Made by a program: the position numbers and the translations under genes. The notes under the pieces were generated by a model that saw nothing but the letters and a program-made list of their open reading frames with translations, searched no databases and was not told the DNA's origin. This document shows positions 1 through 12,122 of a stretch of DNA of 64,000 nt, piece by piece. The DNA is from Apoderus coryli (lineage: Eukaryota > Arthropoda > Insecta > Coleoptera > Attelabidae), in assembly GCA_911728435.2 (NCBI GenBank), contig OU452199.1, positions 3,420,860 to 3,484,859 on the forward strand, given 5' to 3'. Every line of letters begins with the position of its first letter. Within the stretch, counting starts at the first letter, position 1.

Positions 1-331
1 TTAAGCAAGGCAGTGCAACAACTATAATCTGATCTGAAACCGGATTGAATTTTGGGCAATAAGCTTTGTTTCTCCACGTAATTCTTTCAAGAATCTTGCT
101 CATCGTAGGCAAAATATTCGCAAATCCTTGAAAACTGACGGATTTGACACTTTAGGCAGAGGAACAACTTGACTAATTTTCCAGATTTTAGGGTACATGC
201 TTTTTTCAATACAATAATTGACGATATGAAGAATCACGGGCAAAACACAGGGGCAGCTACGATGTAGCATATCCAAACATACCATCATGTCCCACTGCTC
301 CACTTTTAATTGAGTCTAAGGCTTTGGCGAT
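1..331 (-). mobile_element. LINE reverse transcriptase fragment, downstream part of a split element
   Basis: Minus-strand translation gives the start of a non-LTR reverse transcriptase: a segment rich in Ser/Gly/Asp around 290-320, then WKISQVVPLPKV, typical of the RT finger region. A frameshift lies near 300. The element continues at 2936-3740 on the same strand; the two halves are separated by the TIR element at 332-2935. It runs off the left edge of the window. Family (Jockey/CR1-like) is inferred from motif style only. Confidence 0.75.
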
Positions 332-2935
332 CCCAACTAGCAATTCGACATTCTTAAAGAACTAATATATTTTATAATTATTTTATTGCTGCTTAGTAAA
401 AACTTTTTTGTTCTTTAAAGGTTCGTTTGGTGATAAAACTGCTGTGTTAAACTTTTCTGTGAGAAAACCTGTTTTAAGAACGTTTTTACAGCAAAATAAT
501 AAAATAGTTATAAAATATGATATCGTAACAGTTTTATAAACGTTTATAAAATATTTTTATAGGACGAATTTGTTCCGAATGATAATTGGTTTTAAAAGCA
601 TTTTGTAAAAGTACTAGTCTGGATTAACTTGTTCCTTTAAAAACAATTATAAAATTATTCTGTTAAAGTACGTTTCGTAATAATAAAATAGTTTTTTTAT
701 TGTCGTTATTAAGAGCGATTTGTTTGCTGCAGCAAATTTGTGCGCAAATTAATAATTACAAAATTGGTTTTTAATTATCTTATTAAAAACAATAAAAAAA
801 TAAATATGTTGCCAATGCATATTTTATAAAATTAAAATGCTGTCATAAACATTACCTAGAACTAATATATAACATAGTCTTATTTATTTTCAACTGATAT
901 TTATTGTTATATCATACACAGATTTAAAATGTCCAAACGAAAAGCAGTTGTGCATTTAATAGAAAATTAATTACAATATTATAAATTATCAAAGGGAAAG
1001 CATTAGTGACTATAATAATGAGTAGGAAACTGTAATGGAATCTAATCAAATTAATGACAATTTATAAGACACCAAATATTTTGGAGACTGATAAATTCTC
1101 AGGAGGAATTATTACGAGATGGTGAGCGGGTAGCCGAAATAGAGAATTGGTGATCAATATCATGCTTCAAGCACAAGTGAGCTAGAAAAAAATGCAAAAC
1201 TAAGAGAAAACATGGGCAGTATCAAATCATGTTCCGCATTTTTCCAGAAGAAGCTTTTTGCTATACTCAATAAACGCATGCCAAATTTTCTACCTCAAGA
1301 TCCTCAACCTCTCTTAAAGACACTCAACAAACCGTTTTAATAACGGCAGTTATAACATACATACCTACATAACATAAACAAAGAGCTCAATTTAGGTTAT
1401 GTTTAAATTACTCCCGTAAAAGCTAATAAGAGAGTAATTATAAAAGCATTTTGTTTTATAAGAACACATTAAAAGCTTTTATAAAACATATTATATTCAA
1501 GTTTGTTTTGTAAAACTCTGTTTACTATTTTATTATTATTCCAATATTGCGACGATGCGACACACGGCGGCGACTCACACAAACATCAAAGTATCAAGCA
1601 CGAATACTTCAAGTAGACAGGACTAGACTTGATTAATTTGTATACATTTTATCTTATATATTTTTTGCAGCACCTTTTAATTAAATTTTGATTTTTTAGA
1701 GCATTTATATAAAAGCTTGTTTTAGTATGTTTCACTATTAATTTATTTTAAATAACGGCAAAGGATAAGTAACTAAATACATAAAACTTCAAGAAAAATT
1801 CTTGTAATTAGGTTCATTATTCATTATCAAGCTTAGTGAAATATATACTTTTTTACACCATAACTGGTTTATAAAAAATTCTTCACGTTTACATAAAACA
1901 TAGGTATCTACTTATATTTTGACTAGTGTCCATATGATAGATATAAAAGAATCAATATCATCATATCATTCTTATGCTATCAAAGGGGTTTCAGGTAATA
2001 TTAATTTTATATTACCCTTAAAATATAATGAAATTTATGTTTTTTAACGAATACACCCCTGTATAAAACAATTCTGCAGTTATTTTATAATAGCTATCTA
2101 AAGAGCATACTCGTCTGGGTTGAGATAATTTTGTTTTATAAGCATCGTATAAGGAAGAAGCCATTTTTGGTTTCTTTAAATTGTTAGCCATGTTGACCAA
2201 ACTTTTAAAATTAATATTTTTTATAATTTGTAAAATTATCTTAGCTAGTAAGGTATACAGAATCAGTCATTACATAATGAAGGATATACCAAAAGATTAT
2301 TTTCAACAATAAGTGACAATAAAAAAAATATTTTATATAATTTATAAAATCTAAATTCATTAATTTACATAATTCGCGAGGCGCATTAAAATTTTAGTAA
2401 TAATATACAATATATTTAACAGTAAATTTTGTTTCGCAGCCAAATCTGCTCATGGGTGAATTTTATCTGACTTATTTTATTATTCATTATTGGGTATTAT
2501 AGCGTTTTATATTATTTTTACCTCCATGATTGTTCAGATTTTATTAATGTGTACCAACAACAATGCATAATAATTATAAAATAAGTTTGTGTAAAAAGGT
2601 ACTTTAGAACAACGTTTATATCCTTTAACTGTTGCTGTTGATAGCAAAAATGTTGCAATTGAGGCTCTTATAAAAGAGTTATAAAATATGTTTATAACAG
2701 TTTTATTTGATTTTTATTAGATATTTATAAACGTTCTAAAAACTATTGTATAATAGCAACCAGCAACATTTATAGAACCGTTAACGAGTCAATTTGTTTT
2801 ATAAATCTGCGCCTTTTTCGTGTTTATAAGGCGCGTAAGAACGTTGTGAAAATGTTTATAAAACAATGGGTGTTTTATAAAATATATTTTATAAACGTTC
2901 TTACAGCAATTAAAAAAATTAAATTGTTAGTTGGG
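332..2935. mobile_element. Non-autonomous DNA transposon with short TIRs and 3-bp target duplication, inserted in a LINE
   Basis: The left end reads CCCAACTAGCAATT and the right end is the inverted CCCAACTAACAATT (one mismatch in 14). Both ends are flanked by GAT (329-331 and 2936-2938), a 3-bp target-site duplication. Removing the element with one GAT makes the minus-strand LINE reading frame continuous across the junction, which is strong support for the boundaries. The interior is very AT-rich, with many copies of TTTATAAAACG-like motifs, and has no credible transposase (longest ORF about 60 codons). Superfamily is not assigned. Confidence 0.72.
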
Positions 2936-3740
2936 GATATCTTCTATCTCTACCATTTGAAAGTCAAAACTATTGGCTTTTGGATTATGGTTAGACGAGT
3001 AAAAATTTAAGGTCTCAGCAGCAGGCTTCCCGATAGGAATGTTCACAAAATATTCATTTATTTTGTCAAGATCCTCCAAATGTTGAGGTATATTTGTTCT
3101 CTCTTTGCCATAAACATTCATATCTCTTAATAGCTTCCAATTATTCTTAGAATTGTTTTGTTGAATACGGCCCTGTAAGAAAGATCTTTTTAAACGAACA
3201 GTCTCCATTGACACGCAGTTCCGCAGCACCCTGTATGCTTCCCAGTTTTCTGGAATTCTATGTTTCTTATATCGAGTGAGGGCTTTATTTCGTAGTTTTT
3301 GTAAATTCTTAAAATCGTTGGTTATCCATGGCGCTCTCTTTTTTGTTATTCGAACTGTCCTAACCGGGGTGTGATTATTAAGAATATTTATTAAACAGTT
3401 ATTAAACATTTCTATTTTTGTGTCAACATCATTTTCATTATAAATGCTGTGAAAAGGTTGATTCATTAAATCTTGATAAAACATGTCTTAGTTAAAATGT
3501 TTAAAATCTCTGAACGTATGAAAAAATGGTATTGGTTTTTGTTGCCTCGACATATTTTTAAGTATACAATGAATAGGTAGGTACGTGGTCCGAGAAATCT
3601 ATTAAAAAATCTAAAAATTTCGATTGTTTGTTTAATAACACAAATTTTGAATATTCGATTGGCCATACAAGCCAAAAGGACAAAATCGCGGTTGTGTGGG
3701 TAAGACAAATGCAAAATATTGAAGATTTAAGTAGATACTT
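2936..3740 (-). mobile_element. LINE endonuclease C-terminus and EN-RT linker, upstream part of a split element
   Basis: Minus strand. The 185-codon ORF at 2927-3484 has the layout of the region between the AP-endonuclease and the RT of a Jockey/CR1-like LINE (HTPVRTVRITKKRAPWI, followed by a Lys/Arg-rich linker). Upstream, in another frame at about 3590-3740, the end of an endonuclease domain with an SDH motif is visible, so there is at least one frameshift. Its downstream RT part is at 1-331. Confidence 0.75.
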
Positions 3741-4856
3741 CATGTATGAGGGTGGATTTATAATTTGTATTAATCGTTTTTAGCTTTAAGTATCAATTAA
3801 GCTGTGGTCTGACCAAGTAACAAATCTGATTTCGTAACTACCAAAATTATATATGAACGGAGTTCAATACTAAACAACAGTTGGAAGTCATTTACATTAA
3901 CACTTTGTAGTGTGTTGGAGAATTAACGAATCCTGGTGAGTTCGTTCCATATTTACTGAAACTTTAAAAATAAAGACTTATCCCATTCTGGCATTCTTTA
4001 TGAACGCGATCGTTTATTTAATTGTAGCTACCTGCTACTAGTAAATGCAGAAGAACATTTTCTGTTTCCTTTACAAATACAAACTTCTTTTGGTCGCATT
4101 TCCTTGACTAAACTTTGAATAGGGCCATTTTTATTTTGCTAATTTTCTGAAACAACAGAACAGCTAGTACAGAGATTGGGTACCATAGAAAGTTTAAATC
4201 AAAAAAGTTACGTTTTCAGGATGTTAAATTTGAAAAAAGGAATGAATTTTAATTTTACTAAAATTATTAGTCTCGAAAGGGCAATCATTTAACCAGCACG
4301 TTATACATATCTGTTGAATTAATTACTTATCTTTGTTTACTAGTGCGCTAGTAACGGGATGAATCCTGAGTATATGGGATTTAAAAGCAAAGTAATTTTT
4401 AAACGGCATTGAATTTTAACGTAATTTGGTACTTACTGCACTTATTATAATCTCCAGAAATATGTAAATGGCCAACAGGGGTGATAGATAACGCACTTCA
4501 ACACACCCAAACAAAAATTGACCCAGCATACCGACACCTGAAGCATGCATAACGGCATATGACGCAATGATTTCCAAAGTTTACAGTAGCCCTCGATGTG
4601 ATATCGCTTGAAATTTACTTTAAATTCACAGCAAAATGCAAATTAGCTGTGAATTTACAGACTTATAGGTATTTTATATGTGAAAACGCATTTTTATCTG
4701 TAATATATATTATGTAAAGATACATTATGATGTATTTTTAATGCAATTTTACCAATAATCCTAATTTCACACATTGAATGTGAATTTTTCCTGCAGTTTT
4801 ACATCTGTATAGTTGTAATCATAGTGTAAATTTCGCCGACATTTTACAGTGAAGTG
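3741..4856. other. Intergenic AT-rich DNA without a recognised gene
   Basis: No credible coding region is visible. There is a short hairpin near 4619-4656 (AAATTCACAGC and its inverted copy, 13-nt loop). Nothing else could be identified. Confidence 0.5.
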
Positions 4857-4915
4857 ACGAATTCGTTTCGTTCTTATTATGAGCTCGTCAGTTATGCCCA
4901 TCTACATTATTAAAG
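4857..4915. repeat. Fragment of foldback element F
   Basis: The segment from GACGAATTCG to GCCCATCTAC matches the internal part of the foldback elements at 18975-19455 and 52340-52682 over about 55 bp, with several differences. No termini are present, so it is an isolated remnant. Confidence 0.55.
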
Positions 4916-5224
4916 TATAATATCTAAACGAATCAATCAATTTAATAAGGTATCACCCGCCCTATATTATACTTTCCCTATTTAAATTCTAGTATGAGTG
5001 CCATACATCCCTCGAAGGGGAAATTTAACGTGCATCTTAGTGCAATTTTAATGAAAAAAAAAATGATACGCTACTGTTTTTTGAAAGTACATATTATTTA
5101 TGGAATCCATGTTCAATTTGCAACAAAAAAAGACTCCTCACTTTTTCTCGTTTGACATATCGTTTGCAAGTAAAACATTAAAACATCTATACTGATTTCT
5201 GAAAAAAAAATTATCCCCAAGAAT

Positions 5225-5650
5225 CAACTCGGAACTGTTTCTTAACAATAATCTGCTGGACAACCTAGAGGATGTACCCATTAATTTAAGGCATGGGAAT
5301 TGGATACAACTGGATAGAGCTCTCCCGTATTTTGGAACAACTGTAAGAGAATGGCCCAATAACAATAATTATCGTCCACGATGGATTGGCCGGCTAGGGA
5401 GAAATGACATGAATAATGACGGCCAGGCCACTGGCCTGCCCACCCAGGTCACCGGATCTTAATCCGCGTTTGGGTGACGATTTAATTTTAAGAATTCAGC
5501 AATCCTGCAATGATATGGGGCGAAACCGAGAAGATGTCAAAACTGTACCTATTTTAATTTTTAACTTGCAAACGGTGTGTCAAACAAAAAAAATTCAAGA
5601 GCCCTTTCTTGTGGTAAATTGAACGGGGATTGTAGAAATCATTTTTTCCT
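5225..5650 (+). pseudogene. DDE transposase remnant (Tc1/mariner-like, C-terminal part)
   Basis: Plus-strand translation in two frames shows PRWIGRLGR followed by PPRSPDLNP and GRNRE, the C-terminal signature of insect DDE_3-type transposases (the PRSPDLNP block precedes the third catalytic acid). Frameshifts and missing N-terminal parts mark it as dead. TACAGGG-type ends occur nearby (about 5893 and 6547) but cannot be paired with confidence. Confidence 0.55.
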
Positions 5651-7122
5651 CTCAAAAAATCAGAAGCTTACCGTATTTTTCATTAAAATTGTGCGAAGAT
5701 GTGTCCGTATGCACGCCACTGGGGGAAGTAAAATGATACTTTTTGCGTAAAAAAATGTATCTAAATTATCTATTGACACGCGCCAAATTTCATTTAAATA
5801 TCTACAGTAGTTTTAAAAATAATAATAAATTTGGAATTCCTGTCTGCCCGCTTTCGAAACTGGAACAGCCTATAGGTATAGATATACCTTTTGACATACC
5901 CTGTATACCAATATAATTAATTTGTAATAAAAATAATCGTTCACCGATGCGAGCGATATAAATAATGTAAGGGGTTAGAATTTCTCACAAATTGGACTTG
6001 GATGTATTCGGCTGTTATACGTTCCCCCATTTGTGTTGGCTTAGCGACTCTCGCACTCCGCCAGGGCGTTCTCGATATTTACAAAGCACTTTACCGGGTT
6101 TTCACTGCTTTATTGCCGGATCTCTTAAGTCAATATTAGACATTAAGCCCCCTAGCTACGTACAGTAGAGCCGCTGGAGCATATAAAGCTACATTTGCTT
6201 AACTACTATTCGATATGGTGTTTTGATACATTTATTAGAACTGCTACATAGATAGACAGGTAGATAATGGGATAAACAGTTTTGAAAGTTCAAAGAAATA
6301 TAAATCTTCCTATACCATACCAACTTCTTTCCTTTTACATTACAATGTGTCCACGGATAGAGTTTGGAAGAGGAAAAACTTTTTTATTTGTCGATTTAGA
6401 AGAAAAAGTCATTCTTTATAAAAACTTCTGCTTGTGTCGAAACTACAATTTCAAATACCAAATTTACGATTACTCTACAGGGTAGGGTTTAGGTGAGATG
6501 TACTTTAATGAAAGTTAGGTTTATTTCTCTAAAAATATATTCATATACAGGGCATTCCATTAAAAAAAACACAACTAAGAAGACATGTAATGTACATAAT
6601 GGTTGAAAGTTGGAAGACAGATATCTTTGACACTGTTGTGAACGTGTCCGTTTCAAGGATGTCACGTATTAGCAAAGCTAAGAAAATAATCCACAGATAG
6701 GGTTCGTTGCGGCAAAAGCAACTCTAATCTCGTAACAAGAGGGTGTAGGTACTTACTTATATAAGAAGGATTCCAAATAAATTATAGGTTTGTTTTCTTA
6801 AATATCGCCGCAACAATGTCTTTGTAAACGTAAAATATCTTTGGTAATCTGTAAATATAAAACAGGAAGAGGAGGAATCCGCATAGTAAATCCTTATTCA
6901 TTTGGTATACAAAGAAAAAATATACAAAAACAAACTGCAGGTACTTCTGTCTCTGCTGTCCATTCATAAATATAACATTATTAGGTAGGTATACCTCGCT
7001 ATTATAGGAAGTATCTCCTAAAAGTTAAATGGGGCATCTACTGATTGACGGGTATAGTTTAGACAGATAATAGCTTACATTTATTTGGTTATAAGTAAAT
7101 AATTATATAGGGAGTATAAATA
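5651..7122. other. Intergenic, no gene recognised
   Basis: AT-rich sequence with stop codons in all frames. The string ACAGGGCATTCCATTAAAA near 6547 resembles a transposon terminus, but no partner was found. Nothing else can be supported. Confidence 0.4.
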
Positions 7123-9537
7123 ACACAGGCCAACAAAATGAAAAAAAAAATTTGGTGCCAGAAATCTAACATCTGATTTTAGATGTTTTTAATGTGCTGA
7201 TTCCAAAAATGCCACCAGATTTTTTCTATCAGCTCTAGTTTTTGAGATACACGTTACAGGTTAAATGATATATTTTTTTCTGATAAAGGACAACAAATAA
7301 AGAGATAAATATGTACTTAATCGTCAAAATAGGAATTTCCCAGAATCTAATTAGCCAAATGGATACCTGGAATTGTCCCTGACCCAATGTTCCTATACTA
7401 GGAACTACTCAATACAATGCTCTTAATTACTTTTATACCTGTAATTGCCTATGACCCGATCCTTCTATACCTGTTTGGCTGTACTTGATTTAGTATATTA
7501 CTGAGTTTTCCCAAGTAAAGTTGTGCTATCATTTTGTGTAAATTTTGGTCGTTTTGTAGTATCAAGACACTAAACTGAAACAATGGCATCCACAAGCAGA
7601 CGTACCTGTGTAAATCATCCCGATGTTTTTTGTTATGTGTGTGGTGAATACACTTTGAAAGAGAGCAGAAAAAGGATTTCTGACTTTGTGAAAAGAGCTT
7701 ATCTTGCCTATTTTGGCGTTCATTTAGGAGATCAAGATAAATCTTGGGCCCCACATTTCATATGTAAAACATGTGTTGAACATTTGCGACAGTGGACAAC
7801 TGGAAAGAGGAAGTGCCTAAAGTTTGGTGTACCAATGGTTTGGAGAGAACCGCGGAACCATCATGACGACTGCTATTTTTGTCTCGTTAATATTAAAGGC
7901 ATAAATAGAAACAATAGACACAAATGGACATATCCTGATCTAGATTCTGCAAGAAGGCCTGTAGTGCATTCGGAAGAAATACCCGTTCCATCATTCAGCA
8001 GTCTACCCAAACTGACAGAAGATGATACAGAAACATCAACGTCTGACGAAGTTAAAAGAATTCAATCAGAAAACGACAGCGATTTTGAAGCAGATTTAGC
8101 AACTCCGCAGTGTTTCAATCAAGAAGAACTAAACGATCTTATAAGAGACCTGAATCTCTCAAAGGAATCCGCTGAATTACTTGCATCCAGATTAAAAGAA
8201 AAAAATCTACTTTGTCGAGGTACTAATATTACATTTTATCGTAAAAGAGATAAGGATCTGCTGCCTTTTTTCACTCAGGAAAATGACTTGGTATTCTGTA
8301 ACAATATAAAAGGGCTCTTAGAAAAAATGGGTTTGCCTGAATACACTCCAGATGATTGGCGCCTTTTTATTGACAGTTCAAAACGTAGTTTAAAATGTGT
8401 TCTTTTACATAACGGTAACAAATATGGCTCAATTCCTATTGGTCATTCTACTACCATGAAGGAAGAATATGAAACAATAGCATTAGTTTTGAGAAAAATT
8501 AAATACGAAGAACATCAGTGGTCAATTTGTGTTGATTTAAAAATGATTAACTTCCTCCTTGGACAGCAGAGTGGTTATACAAAATATCCTTGTTTTTTGT
8601 GCCTTTGGGACAGCAGAGCTAAAAATGAGCACTGGGTTAACAAAAATTGGCCTTCAAGAGATGTCATGATTCAAGGAATACAAAACGTGATCAACGAACC
8701 TTTGGTTTCAAGAGAAAAAATCTTACTTCCGCCCTTGCATATCAAGCTAGGCCTAATGAAGCAATTTGTGAAGGCCTTAAATCGAGATGGAAATTGTTTT
8801 GGGTATTTGTCACGTAAATTTCCTGGCATTAGCACGGAAAAACTAAAAGCTGGTATATTTGATGGTCCTCAAATAAGGCAACTTGTTAAAGATCCACAAT
8901 TCACCACATCAATGAACGAGACTGAATCTAACGCTTGGAGTTCATTTGTTCAAGTAGTACAAAATTTTCTTGGCAATCATAAAGCAGACAATTACGTAGA
9001 ATTAGTGGAAACTATGCTTTCAAATTTTAATATTCTCGGCTGTAACATGAGTATAAAAGTTCACTACCTCCACAGCCACCTAGATCGTTTTCCAGAAAAC
9101 TTAGGTGATTGTAGTGAAGAACAGGGGGAAAGATTCCACCAGGATATTAAAACTATGGAAGATCGTTATCAAGGACGATGGGATAGCCACATGATGGCGG
9201 ACTACTGCTGGAGCCTTCAGCGAGACTGCCCTAGTAAACTCCATTCTAGAAAATCGTATAAAAGAAAATTTTTATGTGATTAGTGACTAATGTAATTATG
9301 TAAATTAAGTTTTTGCAATAAATACTTAAATCCATGTGTCTTTGTTTTTTTTTAACTGTCAATAGTAATATTATATATTATAACAGTTATAACGTAAATT
9401 ATATACACAATTTTTTAAAAAATCTCAAAAACTAGATCTGATAGACAAAATCTGAGAACCTTTTTACATTCTGCATCCAAAAATTACTCAGGAACAGTTA
9501 AAAAATCGCAGGCACCAAAATGTGTGTTGGCCTGTGT
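7123..9537 (+). mobile_element. Apparently complete DNA transposon with intact ORF
   Basis: The perfect 13-bp terminal inverted repeat ACACAGGCCAACA is at 7123-7135 and, inverted, at 9525-9537. Homology of the ends continues inward: TTTGGTGCC lies just inside both ends, and TCTATCAG-N-TCTAGTTTTTGAG (one mismatch) is at about 7226-7250 and, inverted, about 9425-9450. The element is about 2.4 kb and encloses a single uninterrupted ORF (7583-9283). A clean target-site duplication is not evident (flanks are ATAAATA and AATTATT), so the TSD length is unknown and the superfamily is not assigned. Confidence 0.8.
7583..9283 (+). CDS. Putative transposase, 566 aa, of the element at 7123-9537
   Basis: Uninterrupted ORF starting MASTSRRTCVNHPDVFCYVC. 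The N-terminus carries a Cys-rich, probably zinc-binding region (CVNHPDVFCYVC, then CKTC about residues 59-62, then CYFC about 97-100). An acidic Ser/Asp/Glu-rich linker follows (about 130-180). In the C-terminal half, CVDLK and CFLCLWDSR are followed by the block EEQGERFHQD near residue 513 and a basic tail (KSYKRK). I recall closely similar multi-copy proteins in many arthropod and cnidarian genomes, unnamed or called transposon-related; the exact family is not recognised. Its position inside matched TIRs is the main evidence that it is a transposase. It has no introns and no frameshifts, so the copy may be recent. Confidence 0.75.
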   Translation: MASTSRRTCVNHPDVFCYVCGEYTLKESRKRISDFVKRAYLAYFGVHLGDQDKSWAPHFICKTCVEHLRQWTTGKRKCLKFGVPMVWREPRNHHDDCYFCLVNIKGINRNNRHKWTYPDLDSARRPVVHSEEIPVPSFSSLPKLTEDDTETSTSDEVKRIQSENDSDFEADLATPQCFNQEELNDLIRDLNLSKESAELLASRLKEKNLLCRGTNITFYRKRDKDLLPFFTQENDLVFCNNIKGLLEKMGLPEYTPDDWRLFIDSSKRSLKCVLLHNGNKYGSIPIGHSTTMKEEYETIALVLRKIKYEEHQWSICVDLKMINFLLGQQSGYTKYPCFLCLWDSRAKNEHWVNKNWPSRDVMIQGIQNVINEPLVSREKILLPPLHIKLGLMKQFVKALNRDGNCFGYLSRKFPGISTEKLKAGIFDGPQIRQLVKDPQFTTSMNETESNAWSSFVQVVQNFLGNHKADNYVELVETMLSNFNILGCNMSIKVHYLHSHLDRFPENLGDCSEEQGERFHQDIKTMEDRYQGRWDSHMMADYCWSLQRDCPSKLHSRKSYKRKFLCD

Positions 9538-9876
9538 AATTATTACCTAACAGATTGTTAGTTACAAGCAACAGGTTTTTATGCTTTTATTGAATTTTGT
9601 CGTGCGTACATCCGAAGATTGTAATATTATACAATGAGGACCAAACATCGATCAAATTTGAATGAAAAATGTATTCATGTTTCGAAATCTATGTATACGG
9701 CTTAGACACTAGGCAAGATTTTTGTAAAAGCTTATTAAAGCCACTGATGATGGAACAGTGAGTTCCGAAACATGTTTGGCTAATCAATATAAAACATTTT
9801 GTGGAGTAGACGTCTTTGTTTTGTAAATGCATCCCGCTCCTCGTCATAATGGATTATTTCAGAAGATTATTAGATA
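9538..9876. other. Intergenic; possible retroelement 3' fragment
   Basis: Near 9740-9775 the sequence contains GATGATGGAACAGTGAGTTCCGAAACATG, a style of motif (GATGATG ... CGAAACATG) common in 3' parts of SINE/LINE/Penelope-like elements. A related motif in inverted orientation lies at 31268-31310. No coding region. Confidence 0.3.
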
Positions 9877-10150
9877 TTTTCAAAAGAATTATTTTAATTC
9901 GATGCAGCTATAATTATCAGGATCAAATGATGGACCTGGACGACCTGAAATCGCTTAAATATGCAACGACCTTAAATTGTCTATTTAGGCAAATTGCCTA
10001 TTTAGACAATTTAAGGTCGTTCTAATAATGTTTTGTTCGTTATGTTACAGCTTAAATTGCATATTATTTAGGCAATTTCAAGTCGTCCATGTCCATCATT
10101 TGATTCGGAAAATTATAGCTGGGTCGAATTTAAATAATTCTTTTGCAGAA
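9877..10150. repeat. Nested inverted repeat (foldback sequence)
   Basis: The left arm (9877-9953) and right arm (10074-10150) are inverted copies of about 77 bp with scattered mismatches; both contain TCAAATGATGGAC. Inside them, 9966-10020 is a second near-perfect hairpin (arms starting ACGACCTTAAATTGTCTA, two mismatches in 27). A third partial copy of the GACATGGACGA motif is near 10189. No TIR-flanking duplication was identified. Confidence 0.7.
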
Positions 10151-11270
10151 ACTTAATTATTTTGTTCTTATTTTGTTACAGCTCTGGCGACATGGACGAT
10201 CTTAAACTGCGGAGGCTGTATTTCTTGATATCGAAGGAGCGTTAATAATTTTCCAGAATTTTAACAATCAAAACAATGACTTTAAAATGAATCAAAAAAG
10301 CCTTTACCACCCTGTATAAACTAGAGCCATCTATTTATCAAGCGTGTTATAATACCTTATAATACAAGACGCAGGCATATACAGTATAAATAGACCCAAA
10401 ACCGTATAATAATACAAATTTACTTAAAATATTATCGCCTCTTTCAAATCTTTTCATTCATTCACGATCCCACTTCTGAAATGATTATCTATGCTGTTGT
10501 ATTTCATCTGGTTTCTACGCAAAAGTAGGTAGCTATAGTATATAATATATAATAAAATCTCTATTAAGGTCTATTTACACATCGGCTGTCCGAACCGATT
10601 ACTGTTTACCCGGTTTTTTTATTCATTCTTGTTAGCAAAGCAGCCGTAACTAATAGGTCTTATATTGTGATGCAGTGGCATAGAAATATATCATACTATA
10701 CGTAAAATTAGGTATGATACGCTTTTGAATGGTACCTATTAGGTTATTGTTTTGTTTCTTATGGTGTGCGATATTTATAAAATATTAGGTTAATAATATA
10801 CAAGGTAATCACGATATGTCCAAATATTCCTTGGTTGTTGAGTTAAACTTTTAAAACTCTATTGTTTATTTGTTTAAATACTTTTTTAATTTATATTTAG
10901 AGAGGAAGAAAATTAAATTTCTTATACAACCATCATCTCACACTAATAATTTGTACCGTACCCCGTATACTGCTTTTACAAAATTTGGAAATGGTATACA
11001 AAGCGACCTCTATGAACCGATTCTTTATTTATCTTCCGTTGAGGATTAGAGACCGACAGCAAGTATAATGAAACTTAGAATGTTCTGGGATAGATGTCGC
11101 TACTGCTTGCATAAATAAATTTTACGAAAAGAAGAATATAAATTATTTGTTTAAAAATTGTTGATTGATTTTGGTTTTACTATAATTTTATATGCAAATT
11201 TTTTAAATTTAATTTTTGTTTAATAAAAATGTATGTTACTATTTTATGTTAGTAATTCTGAGGTTAACAT
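10151..11270. other. Intergenic AT-rich DNA, no gene recognised
   Basis: No coding signal on either strand. Apart from simple AT-rich stretches nothing was recognised. Confidence 0.4.
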
Positions 11271-11770
11271 GGCTGTGGCTCAATACCGTTTCGTGTAGAA
11301 ATCGTATACATTAATAGTACATTATTTTATAATTGAAGCACATAATTCTGGGATTGAAGTGTAAGGGATTGACAACGCGTTTCGGTTTTCAGACCAGAAT
11401 AGAAACGAAATGGTACGGAAAGGTACACTACCGCAAACAGTAACGAAATACGGAGACACCAAAACGTTATTAACAGAAACGGAATCAATACCGAAACCGG
11501 AATACTCATTAACCAAGATCCAGGTAAACGCTAGGTACCGCAAATAACCTAGTAGCAGAATATAACCAACGAAATGGTATAGAAACTATAGCTATACGGA
11601 ACCGAAACCGATACCTAGCTGTAAGTGTTTCGGATATCTGTCAGAAAGGTTCACTACATTTCGATCACAGTTCCGTCCGTTTCGGTTATTTGACGGTATT
11701 AAAAGCGATTCCGCGAGAACCGTCGTTTCGATTCAATACCATGTTTCGGTTTCAATCCCTGTATAAAACC
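11271..11770. repeat. Degenerate repeat rich in ACCGAAACCG-type motifs
   Basis: The motif CGGTA/ACCGAAACCG and its inverted form (TTTCGGTTTC) recur about ten times in both orientations, making the segment weakly palindromic and locally higher in CpG than its surroundings. The two weak ORFs on the minus strand look like by-products. It may be an old foldback or MITE-like element; no termini were defined. Confidence 0.35.
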
Positions 11771-12122
11771 ATATAGTCATAATGGCTGTTTGCACCAACG
11801 ACTGTTACGTATTTTACATGCAATCTTTCAAACAATTAATAAATGTAATGCTTGAAATTGACATTATAGTTGCTCTGCTTGTCATATTTCAATAAGCGAT
11901 TTGAATAATATATAGCAGGTACGTACCTGTTATAATTGAGTCGTTTAACCGTGTGAGTAGCCACGGTGTTTATAATTTTTGCATTATCGACAGCTGACAC
12001 AGGAGGCAGCCATATTTAATTGAAAGCAAAAGGCAAAAATTCATTTATCAAAAATCGCAAATGTGAGAGTAACGTCAAAAATAATAAAACATTTAATTAT
12101 CCGTGTTTTTACAATAATTTTG
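11771..12122 (+). promoter_or_regulatory. BIRC6: Presumed BIRC6 5' UTR/promoter region
   Basis: This is the sequence immediately upstream of the chosen start codon. No TATA box or initiator is certain. The 12063 ATG in the same frame would add 20 residues that do not resemble the family; the 12123 ATG, giving [14 protein letters not shown], is preferred. Confidence 0.3.

Noticed and set aside
7449..7754. 101-codon minus-strand ORF overlapping the transposase start
   Set aside because: Antisense shadow of the 566-codon ORF.
12063..12122. Upstream in-frame ATG of BIRC6 at 12063
   Set aside because: Would add 20 residues rich in Ile/Lys/Arg with no family resemblance; the 12123 ATG starts MAEDVFSK.
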